DNA from: Thermoflexus sp.
GTDB lineage: Bacteria; Chloroflexota; Anaerolineae; Aggregatilineales; Aggregatilineaceae
Assembly: GCA_020724465.1 (NCBI GenBank)
Contig: DYGX01000010.1
Location: 116,291-180,290 of the forward strand
Direction of reading: 5' to 3'
DNA: 64,000 nt
Shown: positions 17,244 to 24,871 of the stretch, piece after piece
How positions within the stretch are numbered: the first letter of the stretch is position 1
How the letters are laid out: each line of letters begins with the position of its first letter
Made by a program: the position numbers and the translations under genes
The notes under the pieces: model-generated
Seen by the model: the letters and a program-made list of their open reading frames with translations, nothing else
Told to the model about the DNA's origin: nothing
Database searches by the model: none

Positions 17244-17271
17244 TTGTATGCTATTCCGGGGCCGATGTAAA
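17244..17271 (-). promoter_or_regulatory. Promoter of the cold-shock gene
   Basis: On the minus strand, TTACAT (17266-17271) and TACAAT (17244-17249) are 16 bases apart. The predicted leader is about 140 bases long, which is typical for cold-shock genes. Confidence 0.5.
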
Positions 17272-17304
17272 TAGCGAGTTTTTCCGGTCGCGATCCGAGC
17301 GCGA

Positions 17305-18048
17305 TCAGAGCGTGATGTTCAGGATCGCTTCGGCGATGTCGCGCATTTCCTGCGACGACATGCGCGACAGCTTCATCGCCAGCTCCAGATAGGGTTGGTT
17401 GATGGGTTTGGTGACGAAGCGCCGCAGCTCGTCGGGCAGCTCGGCAAAGCGCTTGAAATCTTCTTGCAGCGCCAGGAACTCGCCCACGCGGCTTGCCTCC
17501 TCGTAGAAGGTCGAGAGGCTCACGCCGCAGGCGCTGGCAAGCGTCACCAGCACGGGCAGCGGGATCGGGTGGCGGCCTAACTCGTAGGCGTGGATGTGCC
17601 CGGCAGTCAGGCCAGCTTCAGCGGCAAGCTGCTCCGGCGTGAGATTGGCGGCGGTCCGCGCCTGGCGCAGCAGCCCGCCGATCAGCCGCTGGCGCAGCAG
17701 AACGTACTCCTGCCCGTCGACGGCGCGCGATGCGGCCTGCTGGGCGAGGGTTTCCGTGCCCATGAAGTGGCTGAGCGGAACCTGAAGCGTGTGTGCCAGC
17801 AGCTCGACTTCCGGCAGGCTCGGCATCATCTGCCCGAATTCCCACGCCTCAAGCACCTCAGGCTCGACGCCGATCCGGCTGGCGCACGCCTCAATGGTCA
17901 GGTCGGCGGCCTCGCGCGCGTCGCGGATCAGCACGCCCAGAATGCGCGCGCGCAGCATATACACGTCATCGAGATTGCGCGGCGCGCCCCCTTCGGTTCG
18001 CTCGTCGGAATGCCGGCGCATGCGGTCGGCGATGTCGCTGAAGCTCAT
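17305..18048 (-). CDS. XRE-family regulator with two tandem HTH domains
   Basis: The 247-residue protein carries two related helix-turn-helix domains. The first is about residues 35-96 (IRDAREAADLTIEACASRIG, then EAWEFGQMMPSL). The second is about 118-182 (LRQARTAANLTPEQLAAEAG, then HAYELGRHPIPL). Each ends with a similar tail (LSHFMG, LSTFYEE), consistent with internal duplication. A helical C-terminal tail of about 60 residues follows. XRE proteins usually bind DNA as dimers; two domains in one chain may let it bind a two-part operator as a monomer. The gene has a good promoter at 18087-18115 and is divergent from the GT-C-like gene, which it could control. Confidence 0.82.
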   Translation of the reverse strand: MSFSDIADRMRRHSDERTEGGAPRNLDDVYMLRARILGVLIRDAREAADLTIEACASRIGVEPEVLEAWEFGQMMPSLPEVELLAHTLQVPLSHFMGTETLAQQAASRAVDGQEYVLLRQRLIGGLLRQARTAANLTPEQLAAEAGLTAGHIHAYELGRHPIPLPVLVTLASACGVSLSTFYEEASRVGEFLALQEDFKRFAELPDELRRFVTKPINQPYLELAMKLSRMSSQEMRDIAEAILNITL

Positions 18049-18086
18049 CGTGAGGTCCCTCTCCCAGGGCGGGCGGATGTGCCGTT

Positions 18087-18115
18087 ATTATACGGGCGCG
18101 CTCCACCCGGCGCAA
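18087..18115 (-). promoter_or_regulatory. Sigma-70-like promoter of the double-HTH regulator
   Basis: On the minus strand, TTGCGC (18110-18115) and a consensus -10 TATAAT (18087-18092) are 17 bases apart, about 40 bases before the ATG at 18048. Confidence 0.6.
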
Positions 18116-18203
18116 CGCGGGCTATTCGTGAGCCGGCGCGCGTGTGGTACACTTCTGCGCGATATACCGTGGACCCCGGTCTGTACGCCCACAGGGGGAC
18201 AGG

Positions 18204-20837
18204 ATGCGCATCCACCCAGCCGATCGCCTGCCACACGCGCTGCATCGCCGGGTCTGGCGGCTGCTGCCGCCGGTGGTCTATCTGGCTGTAGCAGTGCTGA
18301 TGACCTGGCCGCTGGCGGCGCGGCTGACGACGCACGTCGCCGGGTTTGGCTTCGGCGACGGCTACGAGGTCATCCGGCAGGTGTGGTGGGCGCGCGAGCA
18401 GATCGCCGCCGGCCGCAACCCGTTCGACCAGCCGCTGCTCGTCTATCCCGATGGGTTCACCAGTTGGCTGCAGTGGACGCAGCCGCTCCAGTACCTGCCC
18501 GCGGCGCTGCTGGCGTTCCTCGTCAGCCCGCTGGCCGCGTTTAACCTCGTGCTGCTGCTCACGCTGGCGCTCAACGGGCTGGGCGGCTATGCGCTCGGCA
18601 TGACGCTCACCGGTAGTCGCGGGGCGGCGCTGCTCGGCGGGCTGGCGCTGATGGCGTTCCCCGCCGTGCAGGGACATCTGAGCGTCGGGCATCTGGGCAA
18701 CCTGATCCTGTTCCCGGCGGCGCTGGCGGCGCGCAGCCTGTGGCGCGTGCTGGCGCAGGGCGCGGGCTGGCGCGAGAGCGTCCGGGGCGGCGTGTGGCTG
18801 GCGCTGACCGCGCTCGGTCATGTGACCCAAGTGAGCTTCGTTGTCTTTCCGCTGGCGGTCTTTCTGCCGCTCGGCGCGCTGATCGCTGCTCGGCACGCCG
18901 TGATCCGGCGTGGGGCGCCGCTGCGCGATCAGCCGTGGGCGAGGGCGCTGGCGCTGCTGGCGCTCGGCGGGGCGCTGATCGCTCCGTTCTTCGCGCCGCT
19001 GCTGACCAGAGCCGGACGCGCCGAGCTAACCAGCGTCGAGGAAGGCGGGCGCGTGACGTACAGCACGGATCTGCTGGCGTTCGCCAGCCCGTCGCCGTTC
19101 GGCCCGCTGGACGACGCCGGGCTGGTGCCGGAGTATTCGCGCCGCGTGCTGGGGACGAATTCCGCCGAAGGATCGGCCTATCTCGGCGCGATCCCGCTGG
19201 CCTTCGCCGCGCTGGCGCTGGCAAGGCGGCGCGACGCGCGGGCCTGGGTCGTGCTGGCGCTCGGCGCGATGATCCTCTCGCTGGGTCCGCTGCTCAAATG
19301 GCAGGACGAGCCGCTTACGCTGGCGGTTGAGGACTACGCGACGCATATCCCGCTGCCCTGGGCGCTGCTCGGCGAGCTGCCCGTGTTCGACGCCACGCGC
19401 ACGCCGGGCCGCTTCAACCTGGCGACCGGCCTGGCGCTGAGCGCACTCGTCAGCGTCGGCGCGGGGATCGCGCTCGATCGCGTGCGGCGGAGCGGGGCAC
19501 GGGCCGCGCTGCTGATCGCGCTCGGTGGGCTGATCCTGCTCGAATACCAGTTGTTCTGGCCGTTCCCCACCGACGACGCGCGCCAGCCGGATTACTTCCG
19601 CGCTCTGGCGCAGGCCGGGGACGTGCGTGCGGTGCTGAACGTCCCGGCGGACGATCTGCTCGTGGCCAAGATCGGCCTCTACCAGCAGACGATCCACGGC
19701 AAACCGTTGATTGCCGGGCACACGCTGCGCCGCACGCCGCAAAACCCGGCGGTGCTCGCGCTGCTGGACCGCGCCGCGCTGGACGGCCCGGCTGCGGATT
19801 GGGCCGGCTTGCGCGCCGGGCAGGTTCCCGCGCTGCTCTCCGCCGCCGGAGCAGATCGCGTAATCGTGCACAAGACGCATCTAGCCGCCCCGGACTCCGC
19901 GCTGGACTGGCTGAGCCGGGCGCTCGGCCCGCCGGAGTATGAGGACGAGCGCATCACCGCGTTCGCCGTGCCCCGCGACGACACGCTGGGCGACGACGCG
20001 CTGCTGCTGGTGCCGGGCTTCGCGGGCTGGAGCGAGCCGGTCAAGGCGGGCGGGCAGCGGGTGATGTTCCTGGCCCGCGACGGCGCGTGGCACCTCTACA
20101 GCCCGACCGGGCAGTTCGGCGAACTGGTCTTCGGAGCGGCGCCGTATCGCACCGCGCGCCCGCTGGCTGTGTGGCTCGACGGGGATCTGCTGGCGGCGTG
20201 GACCGTGAGCGCCGAGGCCCGGCCGGGATACGGCTTCGGGAAGGACGCGATCCGTCTGCCGCTGTGGCTGGAGCCAGGCTTCCACACGCTGACCTTCGAG
20301 GCACCCGGCGGCTGCACGCCGTACCCGTTTGAGCTGGCCTGCTGGGATGAACCCACGCTCGCCCCTTCGTGCTCGCCCATCGATCCCCCGGCGTGCATCA
20401 GCATCGCGTTCGGATCGCCCGCCTGGGAACCGCTCGACGCGCTGCCCACGGCGACCGACTTCCGTCTGGATGGTGGGCTGCGCCTGCGCGGCTACACGCT
20501 CGACGTGACCGGGCGCGTCGTTGCCCTGCGGCTGTTCTGGTTGGCGGACGGGCCGCTGCCGGGAAGCTACGCACTGTTCGTGCATGTGGCAGATCCGGCC
20601 ACCGACCGGCCTCTGGCGCAGTACGACGGCTATCCGGCGGTCCACACCGATGAATGGGCGGACGGCGCGCAGTGGGTGTCGCAGGTGGCGATCACGCTGC
20701 CGGATGATCTGCCGCCGGGCGAGTACGCGCTCAATTTGGGCTGGTCCGACCCGGCGACTGGCGAGCGGCTGGCGGTGCACGACGCGCCGGATGGGCTGAT
20801 CCGGCTGGAGCGGATCGCGTACACGGGTGGGGAATAA
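18204..20837 (+). CDS. GT-C-like polytopic membrane protein with C-terminal beta-domain
   Basis: The 877-residue protein has many transmembrane helices in its first 450 residues, then a large extracytoplasmic region. The N-terminal half has the topology of YfhO/GT-C glycosyltransferases, with a conserved-looking acidic first loop (GFGFGDGYEV), but I cannot assign a family with certainty. The last 100 residues (LFWLADGPLPGSYALFVHV, then LPDDLPPGEYALNLGW) form a beta-sandwich-like domain also seen at the end of the GT39-type protein at 14863-16767. ATG 18204 was chosen because AGGGGG lies about seven bases upstream. It probably acts in cell-surface glycan assembly. Confidence 0.65.
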   Translation: MRIHPADRLPHALHRRVWRLLPPVVYLAVAVLMTWPLAARLTTHVAGFGFGDGYEVIRQVWWAREQIAAGRNPFDQPLLVYPDGFTSWLQWTQPLQYLPAALLAFLVSPLAAFNLVLLLTLALNGLGGYALGMTLTGSRGAALLGGLALMAFPAVQGHLSVGHLGNLILFPAALAARSLWRVLAQGAGWRESVRGGVWLALTALGHVTQVSFVVFPLAVFLPLGALIAARHAVIRRGAPLRDQPWARALALLALGGALIAPFFAPLLTRAGRAELTSVEEGGRVTYSTDLLAFASPSPFGPLDDAGLVPEYSRRVLGTNSAEGSAYLGAIPLAFAALALARRRDARAWVVLALGAMILSLGPLLKWQDEPLTLAVEDYATHIPLPWALLGELPVFDATRTPGRFNLATGLALSALVSVGAGIALDRVRRSGARAALLIALGGLILLEYQLFWPFPTDDARQPDYFRALAQAGDVRAVLNVPADDLLVAKIGLYQQTIHGKPLIAGHTLRRTPQNPAVLALLDRAALDGPAADWAGLRAGQVPALLSAAGADRVIVHKTHLAAPDSALDWLSRALGPPEYEDERITAFAVPRDDTLGDDALLLVPGFAGWSEPVKAGGQRVMFLARDGAWHLYSPTGQFGELVFGAAPYRTARPLAVWLDGDLLAAWTVSAEARPGYGFGKDAIRLPLWLEPGFHTLTFEAPGGCTPYPFELACWDEPTLAPSCSPIDPPACISIAFGSPAWEPLDALPTATDFRLDGGLRLRGYTLDVTGRVVALRLFWLADGPLPGSYALFVHVADPATDRPLAQYDGYPAVHTDEWADGAQWVSQVAITLPDDLPPGEYALNLGWSDPATGERLAVHDAPDGLIRLERIAYTGGE

Positions 20838-20840
20838 CAA

Positions 20841-20871
20841 ACCGGGGCAGACGGTCTGCACCTGCCCCGGT
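20841..20871 (-). terminator. Hairpin terminator between convergent genes
   Basis: A perfect ten-base-pair stem (ACCGGGGCAG with its complement, 11-base loop) lies just past the GT-C-like gene and 22 bases from the stop of the minus-strand ABC operon. The T-rich tail (TTGTTATT) is on the minus-strand side, so it mainly serves the ABC operon, though it may act both ways. Confidence 0.6.
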
Positions 20872-20892
20872 GAACGCGTGCGACTGCCGGCT

Positions 20893-22242
20893 CTAGCCCC
20901 GGATCAGCTTAGGGATGTCCTTGAGGCGGGGGGTCTTGCCCATCAGCAGCGTGTTGACGCGGAACAGCCGGCCCGCCAGCCAGATCACGCCGATGACGGT
21001 GAGTGTCAGCAGCGCGATGCTCAGCGCCAGCTGCCCGGCCGGGATCGTCGTCACCGACGCGCGCATGATCATCGAGAGCGGCGCGGTCAGCGGGATGATG
21101 CTGAACGCGGTGGCGACAGCCCCGTTTGGTTCCTCGGCGAACAGGGTCAGGAAGAAGAACGGCACCACGGCGGGCAGCGTCACGAAGGTGACCAGGTTCT
21201 GGCTCTCGCGCACCGAGCTGGTCAGCGCACCGATGGCGGCCATCAGGCTGCCGAACATCAGGAAGCCCAGCACGAAGTAGACTCCCGCGATCGCCAGCGA
21301 CGACGCGTTGATGCTGAAACCCTGCAGAACGCCCAGGGTATCGCCCGCGCGGCTCATAAGGTACAGCGTCGTCCCCAGCAGCGTGATCACCTGGATGATC
21401 GCAGCCAGCCCCATCGCGATGATCTTGCCGAACAGCAGCGGCACTGGCCGCACAGACGAGAGAATGATCTCGATCACGCGGCTTTCTTTTTCCTGCACGA
21501 CGCTCTGCATCAGGTAGCCGCCGCCCCAGAACAGGCTCATCATCAAGATCAGGCCGAAGGCGTAGACCAGGGCGAAATTGGTGTCTTCGTCCTGCTCGCT
21601 GACCGCGCCTTCCACCAGGGTGTGCGCGTGGATATTGGCCGGGTTGCGCAGGCGCAGGTACAGTTCTTCGTAGACTTCCGGCTCCGTGTCGTACAGCAGG
21701 CTGGCGAAAATGAAGTCTTCGATCAGCCGGCTGGCTGTCTGGCTCGTGTCGATCGTCAGCGACGGGATGTAGAGGTCGATTGTGCCCGTCTCGGCGTAGT
21801 TCTCAGGGATGATGTACAGCGCGTCAAGCTCGCCGCTCTTGAGCGCCTGCTGGCCGGCCTCGAAGCTGTCGAAAGCGCGGACGCTCTCGCGCAGGCAGTA
21901 GGGCGAGCTGACACGCTTGATCAGTTCCGCGTTCACGGTCTGGACCTCGTCAGGGGCGATCCGGCAGTCGCCCGGCTCGCCCGGGTAGCGCTCCGGCGGC
22001 GGGAAGAAACCCTGCGGTGTCTGGTCAACATATCCGATCACGGTGGTGCGCGTCCGGCCCGCGTCGCCCACGACCGGCTCGATCGTCTCCGTTTCGTCGC
22101 CGCGCGTCAGATCGCGGATCGTCTGGTAGCCGAAGAAGGCGACCAGCGCCAGCACGGGCAGGACGAAGGTCAGGAACACATAGGCCTTGCGGCGAAACTG
22201 CAACCGTAGCTCGTAGCGAAACACATCCATCCAGCGGTTCAT
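20893..22242 (-). CDS. ABC-2-type transporter permease (NatB-like)
   Basis: The 449-residue protein has one N-terminal transmembrane helix (LRLQFRRKAYVFLTFVLPVL), a long extracytoplasmic loop of about 180 residues, and a bundle of about five to six helices at the C-terminus. This is the topology of NatB/ABC-2 export permeases. A conserved segment VVQEKESRVIEIILSSVRP precedes the helix bundle and marks the family. It is the last gene of a three-gene exporter operon, 16 bases after its paralogue. The cargo (sodium, drug or lipid) cannot be told from sequence. Confidence 0.85.
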   Translation of the reverse strand: MNRWMDVFRYELRLQFRRKAYVFLTFVLPVLALVAFFGYQTIRDLTRGDETETIEPVVGDAGRTRTTVIGYVDQTPQGFFPPPERYPGEPGDCRIAPDEVQTVNAELIKRVSSPYCLRESVRAFDSFEAGQQALKSGELDALYIIPENYAETGTIDLYIPSLTIDTSQTASRLIEDFIFASLLYDTEPEVYEELYLRLRNPANIHAHTLVEGAVSEQDEDTNFALVYAFGLILMMSLFWGGGYLMQSVVQEKESRVIEIILSSVRPVPLLFGKIIAMGLAAIIQVITLLGTTLYLMSRAGDTLGVLQGFSINASSLAIAGVYFVLGFLMFGSLMAAIGALTSSVRESQNLVTFVTLPAVVPFFFLTLFAEEPNGAVATAFSIIPLTAPLSMIMRASVTTIPAGQLALSIALLTLTVIGVIWLAGRLFRVNTLLMGKTPRLKDIPKLIRG

Positions 22243-22258
22243 CGTCGGCTCCGCTCCC

Positions 22259-23584
22259 CTATTTACCAGCCCCGCCAGGGGCAGCGCCTTCTCCGGCGGT
22301 CGTCAGGGTGGCGCGCCCTTCGCGCAGCGCGTTCCAGAAGGCGCGCGGCGTCAGGCGCTTGCCGTACATCAGCATCCCCAGGCGGAAGATCTTCGCCGCC
22401 AGCCACATCATCGCCACCACCGACACGATCTGGATCGCCAGGCTGATCGCGATCTGCCAGGTGGGGATCGTGGTCAGGCCGAAGCGCAGGATCAGCGCCG
22501 TGGCCGCCGTGAACGGGAAGAAGGTGAAGAAAAGCGGCAGCGGACCGTCCGGATTGGTGAAGAAGGTGACGACCGCGGCCATCGGCAGCACGGCAATGAA
22601 GGTGAAAATCCCGGCGAGCTGGCGGCTTTCGGCCTCGGCGGTCACGGCGGCGCCGATGGCGAGCATCATCGACGCGAAGAGCAGGAAGTTGATGACGAAC
22701 ACGACGACCACCAGCAGGATATCCCCCGCTGCGAACGGGATCGCGGTCACGAACTCGCGCGCGCCCTCGGACATCATCACGATCACCAGCCCGGCCGCCA
22801 GCCACAAACCGATCTGGGTGAACGACAGCGCCGCCAGGCCCAGCATTTTGCCCCACAGCAGTTCGAGGGGACGGATGCTGGTCGCCAGAATCTCCATCAG
22901 GCGGTTCTCTTTTTCCTCGACCACGCCGCTCATCAAGAACTGCGCGGTGGTGCTCGACGCGAGGAAGTAGATGAACACGAAGATGAACGGCAGCATCATG
23001 CGGCCCACCAGCGCGGTCTCGCTCAATTCCCGGTCGGTGTTGACGTCGCGCAGCACTTCGACTGCCGGCGATGCCAGACGGCTCGGCGGCAGCGGCAGCG
23101 TATCCGGAGCGCGCGCCGAAAGCTGCTCGCGCATCAGGTCGCGCACGCTGTTCAGCAGCACCGCCGGCACGTTGCGCATGGTGTACAGATCGACGCGCCC
23201 ACTCAGCACGTAGTCGTCCGCGATGACCAGGTAAGCATCCAGCTCGCCTGCTTCCATTTGCCGCCGGGCGGCGTCTTCGAGCGCGGCGAAGTACGCCTCG
23301 CGCGCGGCCGGGTCGTCGCCGTGGGGCGCGGGGATGGCCGGGTCGGTGAACAGGACATAGCGCCCCTCTGGCGCCAGCGCCGTGACAATCCCGGCCCGGT
23401 CAATCACGCCGATCCGGTTGTACGCGTCCAGGTTCGTCTCGCGCCCGGTGGTGAAGCGAATGATCAGGAACATCGCGACCAGCGTCAGCAGCGGGACCCC
23501 GAAGGCGGAGAACAAGAAGCTCTTGCGCTTGAAGTTGACCCAGTACTCGCGCTTGAGCACAAGCACGATCTTATGCCAGGCCAT
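22259..23584 (-). CDS. ABC-2-type transporter permease (NatB-like)
   Basis: The 441-residue protein shares the layout of its neighbour: one N-terminal helix, an extracytoplasmic loop, then about six helices, with the family segment VVEEKENRLMEILATSIRP. The two permeases are paralogues and likely pair as a heterodimer with the ATPase encoded four bases upstream. The start at 23584 is four bases from the ATPase stop. The transported substrate is unknown. Confidence 0.86.
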   Translation of the reverse strand: MAWHKIVLVLKREYWVNFKRKSFLFSAFGVPLLTLVAMFLIIRFTTGRETNLDAYNRIGVIDRAGIVTALAPEGRYVLFTDPAIPAPHGDDPAAREAYFAALEDAARRQMEAGELDAYLVIADDYVLSGRVDLYTMRNVPAVLLNSVRDLMREQLSARAPDTLPLPPSRLASPAVEVLRDVNTDRELSETALVGRMMLPFIFVFIYFLASSTTAQFLMSGVVEEKENRLMEILATSIRPLELLWGKMLGLAALSFTQIGLWLAAGLVIVMMSEGAREFVTAIPFAAGDILLVVVVFVINFLLFASMMLAIGAAVTAEAESRQLAGIFTFIAVLPMAAVVTFFTNPDGPLPLFFTFFPFTAATALILRFGLTTIPTWQIAISLAIQIVSVVAMMWLAAKIFRLGMLMYGKRLTPRAFWNALREGRATLTTAGEGAAPGGAGK

Positions 23585-23587
23585 CGC

Positions 23588-24532
23588 TTAACCCCCCTGG
23601 CGGCTGTGGCCGTGGTTGTTGCCGCCCGCCACCTGAATGAAGATCTGGGTCAGGCTGGGGACGGCCAGCTCGAAGCGCCGCACCTGATAGGTCGGGTTGG
23701 CGGCCAGCGCCTGCATAATGGCGTTGGGCGTCGCTCCGTCGCCCAGATGCAGCACCACCTCGCGCCCCGTTTCGGACACCTCGACCGAGCGCACGCCGGG
23801 CAGCGCCGCCCAATCGCCCGTGCCTTCTACCACAACGGCGTTCTCTGCAAAGCGCTCGCGCACTTCCTGGACCGTGCCGTACAGCACGCGATGGCCGTGA
23901 TCGATCATCAGCAGGCGGTCGGCCATCTCCTCGACGTGGTTCATCTGGTGGGTGGACATCACAATCGTGACGCCCTCGCGGTTCATGTCGTAGAGCATGT
24001 CCTTGATCATCTGCGTGTTGACCGGGTCCAGCCCGGCGAACGGCTCGTCGATGATCACCAGGTCGGGGCGGTGCAACACGGTCGCGATGATCTGGACTTT
24101 CTGCTGCATACCTTTGCTCAGCTCGCTGACCTTGCTCTTGATGTTGGCTTCCAGCCCAACCTGCTTGAGCATGGCGATGGCCCGGCGCTGAGCCTCGGCG
24201 TGCGACACGCCCTTGAGCTGGGCCAGATAGGTCAACACATCCAGCACAGGCACGTCGCGGTATAGCCCGCGCTCTTCCGGCAGGTAACCGATGCGGTCTT
24301 TCGCGGCGTCGGTCAGCGGTCCCCCAAAAACGGTGATCGAGCCTGTATCCGGCTTGAGAATGTCGAGGATCATGCGCAGGGTGGTGGTCTTGCCCGCGCC
24401 GTTGGGACCCAGCATGGCGAAGATCTCGCCGGGCCGGACCTCGAAGGTCAGATCGCTCACCGCCGTGAAGGAGCCGTAGCGTTTGGTGACGTTCTGAACG
24501 GAAATCGCACAGTCATTCGACGTGGCGGTCAT
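23588..24532 (-). CDS. ABC transporter ATP-binding protein (NatA-like)
   Basis: The 314-residue protein has a complete ABC ATPase domain: Walker A GPNGAGKTT (42-50), a signature reading LSKGMQQKV instead of LSGGQ (a form common in NatA-type proteins), Walker B LVIIDEPFAGLDP, and an H-loop STHQM. A C-terminal extension of about 90 residues follows the ATPase core. The ATG at 24532 has AAGGAG eight bases upstream. It is the first gene of the operon with two ABC-2 permeases. Confidence 0.93.
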   Translation of the reverse strand: MTATSNDCAISVQNVTKRYGSFTAVSDLTFEVRPGEIFAMLGPNGAGKTTTLRMILDILKPDTGSITVFGGPLTDAAKDRIGYLPEERGLYRDVPVLDVLTYLAQLKGVSHAEAQRRAIAMLKQVGLEANIKSKVSELSKGMQQKVQIIATVLHRPDLVIIDEPFAGLDPVNTQMIKDMLYDMNREGVTIVMSTHQMNHVEEMADRLLMIDHGHRVLYGTVQEVRERFAENAVVVEGTGDWAALPGVRSVEVSETGREVVLHLGDGATPNAIMQALAANPTYQVRRFELAVPSLTQIFIQVAGGNNHGHSRQGG

Positions 24533-24871
24533 GCGGTTGCTCCTTGCCAAAATCCAATGGAGACAAAGCGGTGCTGCAGTGATGAGAGGATGCAGGACCC
24601 CCTACCGTCGGTCCTGTATCCTACTATACGGATTGAGCGTGAGTTTCGATGCGCATTTTAACACATTTGGCGGCGCTGCCGGATGGTTGACAGCCGTTTG
24701 TCCGGTTGTGTGTCAGCCGCATGTCAGAGACGGGCGGGCGCTATGAGCGGGGCGGCGGGGTTTGTGTTTCGGCAAGCTTTAGCGCTACAATGAACGCACA
24801 CGGCGGCATCGTCCCGGCACGATTGTGCTACCCCGCCCCGGCCCGGCGCAGACACAAGAGAGGATGGCTCG
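24533..24871. other. Divergent intergenic region
   Basis: These 339 bases lie between the minus-strand ABC operon and the plus-strand branching enzyme gene. They hold a probable plus-strand promoter (24762-24791). On the minus strand there is a possible -10 TATAGT (24623-24628) without a clear -35. A perfect TTGACA at about 24687 has no matching -10. I see no small gene. Confidence 0.45.
24762..24791 (+). promoter_or_regulatory. Promoter of the GH57 branching enzyme gene
   Basis: TTGTGT (24762-24767) and TACAAT (24786-24791) are 18 bases apart, about 80 bases before the start codon. Confidence 0.45.

Noticed and set aside
24687..24692. Perfect TTGACA -35
   Set aside because: No -10 with reasonable match is found 16-18 bases downstream.
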